From positions 48,720 to 112,719 of the forward strand of contig JALOAJ010000005.1 in assembly GCA_023228885.1 (NCBI GenBank): a stretch of 64,000 nt of DNA, in the 5' to 3' direction. The notes beneath the pieces are model-generated. The model made no database searches. It saw nothing but the letters and a program-made list of their open reading frames with translations, and was not told the DNA's origin. Of this stretch, positions 50,449 to 58,063 are shown piece by piece. The translations under genes were made by a program, and so were the position numbers. Within the stretch, counting starts at the first letter, position 1. The number at the start of each line of letters is the position of its first letter. Source of the stretch: Bacillota bacterium. Its GTDB lineage: Bacteria; Bacillota; Clostridia; Monoglobales; Firm-18.

Positions 50449-51594
50449 GTGGCACAAAAAAGAGATTATTATGATGTTTTGGGCGTTTCCAAAAATGCCG
50501 ACAAGGACGAAATAAAAAAAGCATATCGAAGGCTTGCAAAAAAGCATCATCCCGACCAAAACCCCGATGATAAATCCGCGGAGGAAAAGTTTAAGGAAAT
50601 TAACGAAGCTTACTCCGTGCTTTCTTCCGATGAAAAAAAAGCAAAGTATGACCAGTTCGGTCATGCGGGGGTTGACGAAAACTTTGGCGCGGGGGGCGCA
50701 GGCGGTTTTGGCGGCTTTGGCGATTTTGGCGTTGATTTGGGCGATATATTCGGCAGCTTTTTTGGCGGGGGCGCCTCGTCTGCATACACGGCACGGCGCG
50801 GTCCCGTAAGGGGCAGGGATTTACAGGATTCCATTACAATAACATTTGAAGAGGCTGCAAAAGGTGCGGAAAAAACAATAAACATAAGCCGATATGAGCA
50901 TTGCCAAAAGTGCTCCGGCAGCGGCGCAAAGGCGGGGACATCCGCCAAAACATGCCCCACCTGTAACGGAACAGGGCAAATGCGCAGCGTTTCTCGCACT
51001 CCCTTCGGTTCGTTTCAAAGCGCCACCACCTGTTCTACTTGCGGCGGTGAGGGAACAATAACCGAAAACCCTTGCGAAGCGTGCAGCGGTAGGGGGCTTG
51101 TTAGGGTTAGCCGAAAAATCAATGTTAAAATCCCGGCAGGCATAGACAATGGGCAGGTAATTACATTGCGAAATCAAGGCGACCATGGCAGAAAAGGTGG
51201 TCCGGCAGGCGATTTGCGCTTGCAGATTAATGTTAAGCGCCATAAATTGTTTAAAAGAAACGGATACGATGTGCACATAGATATGCCGATAACCTTTGTA
51301 GAAGCGGCATTAGGGGCGGAAATCGACACCCCCACCTTATATGGCAGCGTGAAATTTAAAGTGCCCGCAGGAACCCAAAGCGATACAAACTTTCGCTTGC
51401 GAGGCAAGGGCATACAACGGTTGGGCGGCGGCGGTCAAGGCGACCAAATTGTTAAGGTTATAGTTGATGTTCCCAAAACTCTAAGCGATAAACAAAAGGA
51501 AATATTAAAAAGCTTTGGACAGACGCTTGGTATTCAAGAGTTTGGCGTGCGTAAAAGCTTTTTGGATAAAGTAAAGGATAATTTGGGATTATAA
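50449..51594 (+). CDS. dnaJ: Chaperone DnaJ (Hsp40)
   Basis: Co-chaperone that stimulates DnaK ATPase. 381 residues: J domain (1-70) with the HPD motif in KKHHPDQNPDDKSAEEKFKE, Gly/Phe linker (75-110), zinc domain with four CxxCxGxG repeats (about 145-220: CQKCSGSG, CPTCNGTG, CSTCGGEG, CEACSGRG), and C-terminal peptide-binding domains. Starts at GTG 50449, behind a 140-base structured gap rather than the short spacing usual after dnaK. Confidence 0.97.
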   Translation: MAQKRDYYDVLGVSKNADKDEIKKAYRRLAKKHHPDQNPDDKSAEEKFKEINEAYSVLSSDEKKAKYDQFGHAGVDENFGAGGAGGFGGFGDFGVDLGDIFGSFFGGGASSAYTARRGPVRGRDLQDSITITFEEAAKGAEKTINISRYEHCQKCSGSGAKAGTSAKTCPTCNGTGQMRSVSRTPFGSFQSATTCSTCGGEGTITENPCEACSGRGLVRVSRKINVKIPAGIDNGQVITLRNQGDHGRKGGPAGDLRLQINVKRHKLFKRNGYDVHIDMPITFVEAALGAEIDTPTLYGSVKFKVPAGTQSDTNFRLRGKGIQRLGGGGQGDQIVKVIVDVPKTLSDKQKEILKSFGQTLGIQEFGVRKSFLDKVKDNLGL

Positions 51595-51642
51595 CAAAAT
51601 TTAAATATTTTTATCCCTTTTAAACGATTGGGTAAAAAATAT

Positions 51643-51671
51643 TTGACATAACATGCCGAATAGGATATAAT
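51643..51671 (+). promoter_or_regulatory. Promoter of rpsF-ssb-rpsR
   Basis: TTGACA (51643-51648), 17 bases, TATAAT (51666-51671): a perfect consensus promoter. Confidence 0.88.
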
Positions 51672-51739
51672 TAGGTCGTGCTTTTTAAATGTGACCATTT
51701 TAAAAGGGCGGCGCATATGCCGTCAGCATAAAAAAACAG

Positions 51740-51822
51740 TTGGTTAGCGGCTTTATAGCCGTTTATCATAATCCTTGCGCATACGATATAGTGTGCGCCA
51801 AAGTCCAAAAGGAGGTATCAAA
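51740..51822 (+). promoter_or_regulatory. Structured rpsF leader, candidate S6:S18 autoregulatory RNA
   Basis: About 145 bases separate the expected transcript start and rpsF. A hairpin AGCGGCT-TTAT-AGCCGTT is followed by GCGCATAC (51778-51785) / GTGTGCGC (51791-51798), ending just before AAAAGGAGG. Many bacteria have an rpsF leader bound by the S6:S18 complex. The match to that motif is by position and general shape only. Confidence 0.4.
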
Positions 51823-51825
51823 ATA

Positions 51826-52122
51826 ATGACAGATGTAAAAAACAAGTATGAAACAATTTTCATTATCGACAAAGACAAAACCGAAGAAGAAACAGCCGAG
51901 ATAACAGAAAAGTTTAAAGCGCTTATATCGGCAAACGGTGAGCTTGAAGGTGTCGATGTTTGGGGAAAAAGACGGCTTGCATATCCGATAAACGATAAAA
52001 ACGAAGGTTTTTATGTTTTGGCGAATTTTACTGCCGGCGTTGATTTTCCAAAAGAGCTTGACCGTGTCTATGGCATAACAGATGGAGTTATCCGTTCTAT
52101 TATCATTAAAAAAGACGAATAA
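51826..52122 (+). CDS. rpsF: 30S ribosomal protein S6
   Basis: 98-residue ribosomal protein of the central 30S domain, partner of S18. KYETIFIIDKDKTEEETAEI and WGKRRLAYPINDKNEGFYVL are typical. The frame is open from an upstream start in the leader, but ATG 51826 follows AAAAGGAGG. First gene of the rpsF-ssb-rpsR operon. Confidence 0.97.
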   Translation: MTDVKNKYETIFIIDKDKTEEETAEITEKFKALISANGELEGVDVWGKRRLAYPINDKNEGFYVLANFTAGVDFPKELDRVYGITDGVIRSIIIKKDE

Positions 52123-52141
52123 TATCAGGGAGTGATATGCT

Positions 52142-52564
52142 GTGCTGAACAAAGTAATTTTAATGGGAAGGTTGACGCGTGACCCGGAGCTTAAATACAC
52201 AACTAACAACATTCCCGTATGCTCTTTTTCGCTTGCGGTTGACAGGCGCTTTGCAAGAGCGGGAGAGCAAGGGAAAACCGACTTCATAAATATCGTGGCA
52301 TGGCGCAACACCGCTGAATTTGTGAGCAAGTATTTTTCAAAGGGTCGCATGATGAATGTATGCGGAAGTTTGCAAACCCGCACATGGGATGATGCAAACG
52401 GTGTGCGTCGATATGCAACCGAAGTTGTTGCCGATGAAATAAATTTTTGCGGCGACAAAGCGCCGTCTTCCGGCGCCTCACAAAATTTCCCTGACCCGGA
52501 CGATTCACAGCTTGAAAGGGATGGCTTTACACCGGTCGACACCGATGACGATTTACCGTTTTAA
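52142..52564 (+). CDS. ssb: Single-stranded DNA-binding protein
   Basis: OB-fold protein (140 residues) that coats ssDNA in replication and repair. N-terminal LNKVILMGRLTRDPELKY, core FSLAVDRRFARAG and FINIVAWRNTAEF, acidic C-terminal partner-binding tail DDDLPF. GTG 52142 follows GGGAGTGATA. Sits between the S6 and S18 genes as in most Firmicutes. Confidence 0.97.
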   Translation: MLNKVILMGRLTRDPELKYTTNNIPVCSFSLAVDRRFARAGEQGKTDFINIVAWRNTAEFVSKYFSKGRMMNVCGSLQTRTWDDANGVRRYATEVVADEINFCGDKAPSSGASQNFPDPDDSQLERDGFTPVDTDDDLPF

Positions 52565-52588
52565 ATTTAATAAGGAGGTTTTGTTTTT

Positions 52589-52831
52589 ATGGCGGAACGC
52601 AGTGATAGACCAATGCGCAGAAGGTCACGCAGAAAGAGCTGCCAATTCTGTGTAGATAAGGTTGAATTAATAGATTATAAAGATATATCAAAACTTAAAA
52701 GGTTTTTAAACGAAAGAGGTAAAATTGTGCCGCGACGAATCAGCGGGAATTGCGCAAAACATCAGCGCAAGATGACTGTTGCCATTAAGCGGGCAAGGCA
52801 TATAGCCTTGTTACCTTTTACTTCAGAATAA
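52589..52831 (+). CDS. rpsR: 30S ribosomal protein S18
   Basis: 80-residue ribosomal protein. CQFCVDKVELIDYKDISKL, LNERGKIVPRRISGNCAKHQ and a basic C-terminus. Three cysteines and a histidine (C-x2-C ... C-x2-H) mark the zinc-binding form. AAGGAGG precedes ATG 52589. Confidence 0.98.
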   Translation: MAERSDRPMRRRSRRKSCQFCVDKVELIDYKDISKLKRFLNERGKIVPRRISGNCAKHQRKMTVAIKRARHIALLPFTSE

Positions 52832-52837
52832 CAAAGG

Positions 52838-52870
52838 GGCGGCTTATATTAATTTATAAGCGCCTTTTTC
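52838..52870 (+). terminator. Terminator after rpsR
   Basis: GGC-G-GCTTATA (from 52838) with TATAAGC-GCC (52855-52864), one bulged G, then TTTTT. An outer pairing ACAAAGGGG (52831-52839) / CCCCTTTGT (52880-52888) could extend or replace it. Confidence 0.75.
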
Positions 52871-52909
52871 AATTTTTGTCCCCTTTGTGATTTTGTTACC
52901 GAACAAATG

Positions 52910-52915
52910 TATAAT
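52910..52915 (+). promoter_or_regulatory. -10 element of the peroxiredoxin promoter
   Basis: TATAAT 75 bases before the peroxiredoxin ATG. The -35 is not clear (TTGTGA at 19-base spacing is the best candidate), which fits a regulated promoter. Confidence 0.45.
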
Positions 52916-52984
52916 ATGTGGTAGGATAAAAACAGTACATTTTATACATTATCAATAAACAAATAATTAAGGAGGAATGTAACA

Positions 52985-53659
52985 ATGGAAGAAACAAATG
53001 TAAACAAAATGCCGTTAATTGGTGATAAGGCGCCGGAGTTTAAAGCTGTAACAACACAGGGTGACATAAACTTTCCAGCAGACTATAAAGGCAAGTGGGT
53101 AATTTTATTTTCCCACCCTGCTGATTTTACCCCTGTCTGCACAACCGAATTTATGACATTTGCAACAATGGCAGATGAATTTAAAGCTTTAAACACCGAG
53201 CTTGTAGGTCTTTCGGTGGATTCGCTATACGCACACATCGCATGGCTCAGAAAGATACAAGAAATTGAGTGGAAGGGAATGAAAAATGTTGAGGTTATGT
53301 TCCCGCTCATAGAAGACATTAAAATGGATGTTGCAAAAGCATATGGCATGATTCAGCCCGAACAATCAAATACACAGGCTGTCAGAGCAGTTTTCGTAAT
53401 CGACCCAAAAGGCATTGTACGAACAATTCTTTACTATCCGCTTTCAATGGGCAGAAATTTTGATGAAATTAAAAGAATTATCCTTGCCCTTCAAAAGGCA
53501 GATGCAGACGGCGTTGCAACGCCGGCCGACTGGCGCCCGGGCGATGATGTAATTATCCCGACGGCGGGCTCTTGCGGAACAGCCAAGGAAAGAATGGAAA
53601 GCCAAGACGATGATACATATTGCCTTGACTGGTTTATGTGCTTTAAAAAAGAGAAATAA
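52985..53659 (+). CDS. Peroxiredoxin (Prx6/AhpC-TSA family)
   Basis: Thiol peroxidase (224 residues) that reduces H2O2 and organic peroxides in the cytoplasm. The peroxidatic cysteine lies in HPADFTPVCTTEFMTF (about residue 51). The C-terminal arm (PADWRPGDDVIIPTAGSCGT and further Cys residues near YCLDWFMCF) is the long Prx6-type extension common in anaerobes. AAGGAGGAATGTAAC precedes ATG 52985. Monocistronic, closed by a strong terminator. Confidence 0.95.
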   Translation: MEETNVNKMPLIGDKAPEFKAVTTQGDINFPADYKGKWVILFSHPADFTPVCTTEFMTFATMADEFKALNTELVGLSVDSLYAHIAWLRKIQEIEWKGMKNVEVMFPLIEDIKMDVAKAYGMIQPEQSNTQAVRAVFVIDPKGIVRTILYYPLSMGRNFDEIKRIILALQKADADGVATPADWRPGDDVIIPTAGSCGTAKERMESQDDDTYCLDWFMCFKKEK

Positions 53660-53681
53660 TATAATTTAAATAAGAACGAGC

Positions 53682-53725
53682 AAATCAAGCGCAAGCGGAA
53701 AAGCGCCCGCCTGCGCTTGATTTTT
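53682..53725 (+). terminator. Terminator after peroxiredoxin
   Basis: AAATCAAGCGCA (53682-53693) with TGCGCTTGATTT (53712-53723), then T-run; also usable on the minus strand. Marks the boundary between the core region and the accessory island. Confidence 0.85.
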
Positions 53726-53807
53726 ATGTTTAAATACTATAATAATTCCTTCTAAATCACCGGCATTTGTAAAGCGTTGAATAAATATCCGGTTAAAGGT
53801 GGTATAG

Positions 53808-54371
53808 CTATCCATCTTTTTTGAGCATATATGAATGCCATATTCCGTCTCTTTTGAGATGTGTCGATTCTGTTATAAAAAAGTGTGCGCCGGATTTCGT
53901 ATTGGTTGGAATCATTGGTTCGAGTTTATTCCAATGTGTTATCAGCCTGTCCTCTTCCTTTTCAAATCTAAGAAGAATGTCTCCGGGCTTATACAGTTCA
54001 AACATATTGTCAGGTAGATATTTTTCAAAAACAAATTCAATTTTATTTTTATCACCCAAAACATTCGCCCTTAGCCTTTTTAAAGTTTGAAAGCCATCTA
54101 TATATATGATTGCATAATATCCATGGGAATCTTTTTTCAAGTCAATGCTGTAATACATAAATAAATTTGGTGGGCAAAATTCTTCAAAACCATAAATGTT
54201 AATCCAGGAATCCAAGTTCGATGTGGTTGTCCCAGAAACATTATCTTCATCTTTTAACATGTCGCAATTTATGGTCTTTTTATAACTGCCAAGTTTCAAA
54301 CAACTTACAATGATAGCACAGATACAAAAGACTAAAATTAAGCATATAATTAATTTTTTAGGCGTTTTCAT
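53808..54371 (-). CDS. Lipoprotein, paralogue family A (copy 3)
   Basis: About 187 residues: signal peptide with cysteine at SC near residue 24 (CICAIIVSC), then an extracytoplasmic domain. It is paralogous to the genes at 56532 and 57516, sharing the order WI/VG-x-Y-x-F-x-EF-PP, IYIDGFQTLKRLRANVLGD, PGDILLRFEK and LITHWNKLEP. I do not recognise a named domain with certainty; a DUF5991-like lipoprotein is possible. ATG 54371 follows GAGGTTC, and the longer frame from 54413 is unlikely. Part of a minus-strand lipoprotein array; see the effector gene at 58064. Confidence 0.75.
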   Translation of the reverse strand: MKTPKKLIICLILVFCICAIIVSCLKLGSYKKTINCDMLKDEDNVSGTTTSNLDSWINIYGFEEFCPPNLFMYYSIDLKKDSHGYYAIIYIDGFQTLKRLRANVLGDKNKIEFVFEKYLPDNMFELYKPGDILLRFEKEEDRLITHWNKLEPMIPTNTKSGAHFFITESTHLKRDGIWHSYMLKKDG

Positions 54372-54442
54372 TTCATGAACCTCGTTTTTTTTATTTTCGT
54401 TCGTTTGCCCCAATTTTACATACTTATTTCTGCAAAAAGCAA

Positions 54443-54823
54443 CTATTCAATAGTAAAGGTACTCACAAAAGAAACCTTTAAAGAAACATCCTCACCCTTT
54501 AGCTTTATATCAGGTATTATGGTTAAAATCTGCGGATGCAAAGGGTTTACATAAACCTCGATATTTGTATTTTTGTTTTGATAACCTTTGTAAGAGGAAT
54601 TATTACCATGATACCAAAGATCATTATGCAAGGCTGTTTTAAAAGCCTCTATTAGTTCATCAATATCAATTAAGTTATCTTCTTCCGCGCTTTGATGGCT
54701 CGAATTGTCGGATAAAAGGTCTGTAACATCATCACTGTTTAGCCCTAAGTTATCGTTTGCCGCGCATCCTGCTATAACTGCTATAATAATAAATAGTAAT
54801 ACTCCCTTAGCCTTGTTTTTCAC
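54443..54823 (-). CDS. Small lipoprotein, unknown function
   Basis: 126 residues. GTG 54823 follows AGGAGGG and gives MKNKAKGVLLFIIIAVIAGC, a signal peptide with lipobox IAGC. The mature part has an acidic linker (DEL-rich, about 30-65) and a beta-rich tail containing NIEVYVNPLHPQILTIIPDI. No recognised domain. Lies between members of the lipoprotein array, AT-rich, separate from them by more than 70 bases on each side. Confidence 0.7.
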   Translation of the reverse strand: MKNKAKGVLLFIIIAVIAGCAANDNLGLNSDDVTDLLSDNSSHQSAEEDNLIDIDELIEAFKTALHNDLWYHGNNSSYKGYQNKNTNIEVYVNPLHPQILTIIPDIKLKGEDVSLKVSFVSTFTIE

Positions 54824-54929
54824 TGTAAACCCTCCTATATTAATTATTGATATTATCATAGTTAAAGAACACATTGCCACCGTGATTCTCAACATTCGTC
54901 ATATACAAGGTGTAACTATTCATGCTGCA

Positions 54930-55013
54930 TCCTTGCGGTAAGGCATAAAAATAGTGCTATACAAAGTTTACCGCTTTTCATCTGCCTATCACCTTTCTTA
55001 GCACAATATATGC
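54930..55013 (-). pseudogene. Remnant of the 5' end of the 55509-56462 lipoprotein gene
   Basis: This stretch closely matches 56388-56500: the same ribosome region, ATG and first codons (MKSGKLC then ALFLC) and the GCTGCATCC segment, with an internal deletion. After about 20 codons the reading frame is lost. It is a decayed duplicate, showing that the lipoprotein array expands and decays by tandem duplication. Confidence 0.75.
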
Positions 55014-55033
55014 AGCCACTATTTATCATCATT

Positions 55034-55489
55034 TTATTTAGACCAAATTTTTTCAGCTATAATGTAGCTTCCATCTTGTTCAAGTATTCCATCAAAGATT
55101 TCGTGTCCGCTATTTGATACCATTGCATTTCCGATAAAAGACAGATGGCTATCTTCAACAAGCCAATACATACTTATAACATAATATTTCTTGTTTTCAA
55201 TTTCAACAGAATCAACATATTGGTATGAAAGTGCAAATCCTGTTTCAACCGCCTTTTCTCCAAGAACTTCATAGCAAAGATTAACAGCTTCGCTTCCTGA
55301 TATTTCGTTTTCTGCCTTTTCTTCTGTGGTGGTTTTAGCTTTCTGCGTTCCATTTGAAGCAAGCGGTTTTTCCGCTTTTGTCGATGATAAATAATTAAAA
55401 CTTTCTTCATTTTCGATTTTAGTGTCTGTTAGCCAACATCCCGTTAAAGTTATTAAGCATAAAGTGCCAAATATAATCTTACTTAACAT
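55034..55489 (-). CDS. Lipoprotein, unknown function
   Basis: 151 residues: signal peptide with lipobox LTGC (MLSKIIFGTLCLITLTGC), a Lys/Glu/Thr-rich linker (about 20-65), and an alpha/beta domain with EAVNLCYEVLGEKAVETGFA, YYVISMYWLVEDSHLSFIGN and SYIIAEKIWSK. Reminiscent of small PepSY-like or uncharacterised lipoproteins, but not assignable. Twenty bases downstream of the next lipoprotein gene in the array. Confidence 0.72.
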   Translation of the reverse strand: MLSKIIFGTLCLITLTGCWLTDTKIENEESFNYLSSTKAEKPLASNGTQKAKTTTEEKAENEISGSEAVNLCYEVLGEKAVETGFALSYQYVDSVEIENKKYYVISMYWLVEDSHLSFIGNAMVSNSGHEIFDGILEQDGSYIIAEKIWSK

Positions 55490-55508
55490 TGCATAACCTC
55501 CATATGAC

Positions 55509-56462
55509 CTATTCCCCTATATTGTGTTTATTTTTAAGAAACTGCACAATATCCGATATTGTTTTATTGCAGCCAAAATCATAAAGCTCCTGGTTAAGTT
55601 CACGATTTTCATAAAATGAGCCATCTTCCTTTTGCAATATTACCATCCCCGGTTGTGTTACAACATCATCCGCTACTCTGTATATGGTAATAACATCTTT
55701 CAAACCGTCATTATTTACATCTTGAACTGAAATGGCTGCAAGGTTTATGTTATGTGTAAGATGCACTTCGAAGCTATATAAAATATCTCCATCATCATTT
55801 GTTAGGTAAGCCACAAGGGGAACACGGCGCCAGCCAAATATTTTTCCGGTTGTAAATTGCACCCTTCCCCATGAATTTAAATCCACCTCAAAAGAATGTT
55901 CTTCAAGTTTTTCAAAGCCGGGAATATCATTAATATTAAAAGGGCTAAATAAAAAGGTACCTTCTGTAAGTTTATCTTTATATATATCTGCCATTTCATC
56001 ATAAACAATAGTTGCTTCGATTTCGTCAGCGCCTAAAAAGTCCATGATGATATGGCCCTTATCACCTTTTTTATCACTAAATTCACATACGGCTTTCCCA
56101 TCTTCAATTTGGCCGGTTAGCGCCCCCAAATGATGAGCGCCGTCCTCTAAGTAGTAATAATAATCCGGTAAAAAAATCATTCGTGTTGAGAACTTGCCTT
56201 CAATAACCCCATTTTCTATTTTATCAAAAGTGAATGATGAGAAATCATAACCTTCTTCAAAAAAGCTTTTAACTATCCATGTTTTTTGAACATATTGGTT
56301 GTAATTGTCTGCCTCTGTTTCCGACCAAGCCGAGCTTTCTTCCGGCTCGGTCGGTGATTTAGCATTAAAGTTTTTAAAATTATCCCTGCTGCATCCTTGC
56401 ATAACTATGCTGCAAATTGCAATGCATAAAAATAGTGTTCTACAAAGTTTACCGCTTTTCAT
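55509..56462 (-). CDS. Lipoprotein with VCBS/FG-GAP-like calcium segment
   Basis: 317 residues. ATG 56462 gives a signal peptide with lipobox near MQGC (residue about 23). Mature region: about 50-200 beta-rich and unrecognised (GHIIMDFLGADEIEATIVYD), and about 210-290 a domain with ISVQDVNNDGLKDVITIYRV, the DxNxDGxxD calcium loop of FG-GAP/VCBS repeats, which often mediate extracellular protein contact. The longer frame to 56525 runs through the ribosome region. Its 5' end is duplicated as a remnant at 54930. Confidence 0.75.
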   Translation of the reverse strand: MKSGKLCRTLFLCIAICSIVMQGCSRDNFKNFNAKSPTEPEESSAWSETEADNYNQYVQKTWIVKSFFEEGYDFSSFTFDKIENGVIEGKFSTRMIFLPDYYYYLEDGAHHLGALTGQIEDGKAVCEFSDKKGDKGHIIMDFLGADEIEATIVYDEMADIYKDKLTEGTFLFSPFNINDIPGFEKLEEHSFEVDLNSWGRVQFTTGKIFGWRRVPLVAYLTNDDGDILYSFEVHLTHNINLAAISVQDVNNDGLKDVITIYRVADDVVTQPGMVILQKEDGSFYENRELNQELYDFGCNKTISDIVQFLKNKHNIGE

Positions 56463-56531
56463 CTGCCTACCACCCTTTCTTAGCACAATATATGCAATCG
56501 TCAGTTGTACTTTAAATGTTGACAATAACTA

Positions 56532-57446
56532 TTAGTTCAATGTTTGAATATTTATTATTTTTCTTATTTCACCGTTATCAATAACCGTATAAATGCGCTT
56601 AACTTCCTTTGAAGTACTCGTCTTATCCGGAATAATTGTTTCAAAATATACAGTCGCGTGCACTATATATGTATTCTTGTTTTCTACCTGCTCAATTCCT
56701 TCCAAATAAATCCTTGAAAAATTATGCTTTATGCCCATGCTATATTGCTCAGCCACAAACTGCTCTTGCGATTTGTATGTGTTACTATCAGGGATAAAAA
56801 GGTTTTTTATTAAAGAGAAGTCGTTATCATTAATGGCATGAATAAGCAAACGCTCATAATTGCCAACAATCTGCTCAACATAAAACCTGTCTGCCTTTTC
56901 TCCCAAGTTAGGGATATGGGCTAACTCTAACCCAAGCGATTCTTTTGGTTTTAGCGCTTCACTACATCCAATATTATTATTTAAGCCGTATTTAACAAGA
57001 TAAACCTTCCCTGACACCTTGTTTTCAATAAGCGCAGGTTCAACAACCCCCCAGTGTGTAAGCATCTCATCATTTTGCTTTGAGAAGCTAAGAAGTATAT
57101 CCCCTTTTTCAAAACTCACCTTATCGCTATTAGTAAAGCGTAGCTCATAAATCAAATATATTTTTTCTTGGTTGCCTACAACCTTTGCTATTATTTTCGT
57201 AGAAGCTTGAAATCCATCAATGGACAGGTAGGCAATGTAATCATCCTTTAACTGAAAAATATTGATATTAAACATCATGCTAATGTTTGGTTGGCAAAAC
57301 TCATAAAACTGATAAGAACCCACCCAATCATCCAAGCTTATATATTTCGTTTTGCTTTTTTCGTTTTGTGTGCATCCGAGCATCAAAATTGATACGGTCA
57401 GAATAACAGTTGTCAACCCAAATATGCTTTTTTTCCGGGTTTTCAA
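56532..57446 (-). CDS. Lipoprotein, paralogue family A (copy 2) with extra C-terminal domain
   Basis: 304 residues. Lipobox LGC (VSILMLGC). Residues about 35-155 match family A: LDDWVGSYQFYEFCQPNISM, LSIDGFQASTKIIAKVVGNQ, KGDILLSFSKQ and MLTHWGVVEP. Residues about 190-304 add a second domain (QIVGNYERLLIHAINDNDFS and IYLEGIEQVENKNTYIVHAT) resembling an NTF2/SnoaL-like cone; this is uncertain. TTG 57446 follows AAAGGGGTG. Seventy bases from the copy 1 gene. Confidence 0.75.
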   Translation of the reverse strand: MKTRKKSIFGLTTVILTVSILMLGCTQNEKSKTKYISLDDWVGSYQFYEFCQPNISMMFNINIFQLKDDYIAYLSIDGFQASTKIIAKVVGNQEKIYLIYELRFTNSDKVSFEKGDILLSFSKQNDEMLTHWGVVEPALIENKVSGKVYLVKYGLNNNIGCSEALKPKESLGLELAHIPNLGEKADRFYVEQIVGNYERLLIHAINDNDFSLIKNLFIPDSNTYKSQEQFVAEQYSMGIKHNFSRIYLEGIEQVENKNTYIVHATVYFETIIPDKTSTSKEVKRIYTVIDNGEIRKIINIQTLN

Positions 57447-57515
57447 TTCATTTCACCCCTTTGTAATTACTCCATCCTTATTAATGTCTAACCCGGGTTT
57501 TACACAATAAAAAGG

Positions 57516-58058
57516 TTATTCCCATGAGGGTATTTCCTCTTGACCGTTTTTTAATTTTTGGAGGTATTCTCCTGTTTTGGGATTATCGCAAATAATTGAT
57601 TTTACCATGCCCCAATGTGTTATTAATTTTTCCCCTGATTTTTCCAAACTTAAAAGAACATCCCCTTCTTTATATGGGTAAAATATATTTTCAGGCAGGT
57701 AGCTGTCAAAAACAAGTTCAATTTTCCTTTGATCCCCAAGAACCTTTGCTTTTGTCCTTGTCAAAGTTTGAAATCCATCAATATGTATTATTGCACAAAA
57801 GCAATCCGCATCCACATCCTTTTTTATTGCGAACCTATAAAACATATTTTGATCCGGCGGCACAAATTCTGCAAAGCTATAAACACCAACCCAACATCCC
57901 AGGTTTGTAAGGGCTGATTCAGATGTATTGCCATTGCTAATACAAGCCGTCTCATTATCGTCATTTAAAGTTAGAAAGTTATCCGAACAACCTGTTGTTA
58001 ACACACAGATACAAAAGACTAAAAGCATAAAATCAGCCGTCTTTTTATGAAATTTCAA
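57516..58058 (-). CDS. Lipoprotein, paralogue family A (copy 1), coupled to the transglycosylase gene
   Basis: About 180 residues: signal peptide with lipobox LTTGC, then the family A domain: LGCWVGVYSFAEFVPPDQNM, IHIDGFQTLTRTKAKVLGDQ, EGDVLLSLEK and LITHWGMVKS. Start: TTG 58058 lies eight bases after GAGGTGAGG; the alternative GTG 58067 is inside that ribosome site and would overlap the effector stop (58064) by four bases. Either way it is translationally adjacent to the effector, the position expected for a cognate immunity protein. Function inferred from context only. Confidence 0.78.
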   Translation of the reverse strand: MKFHKKTADFMLLVFCICVLTTGCSDNFLTLNDDNETACISNGNTSESALTNLGCWVGVYSFAEFVPPDQNMFYRFAIKKDVDADCFCAIIHIDGFQTLTRTKAKVLGDQRKIELVFDSYLPENIFYPYKEGDVLLSLEKSGEKLITHWGMVKSIICDNPKTGEYLQKLKNGQEEIPSWE

Positions 58059-58063
58059 TACCC

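Noticed and set aside
52985..53659. Peroxiredoxin as part of the accessory island
   Set aside because: Its codon use resembles the core genes and a strong terminator separates it from the AT-richer lipoprotein array.
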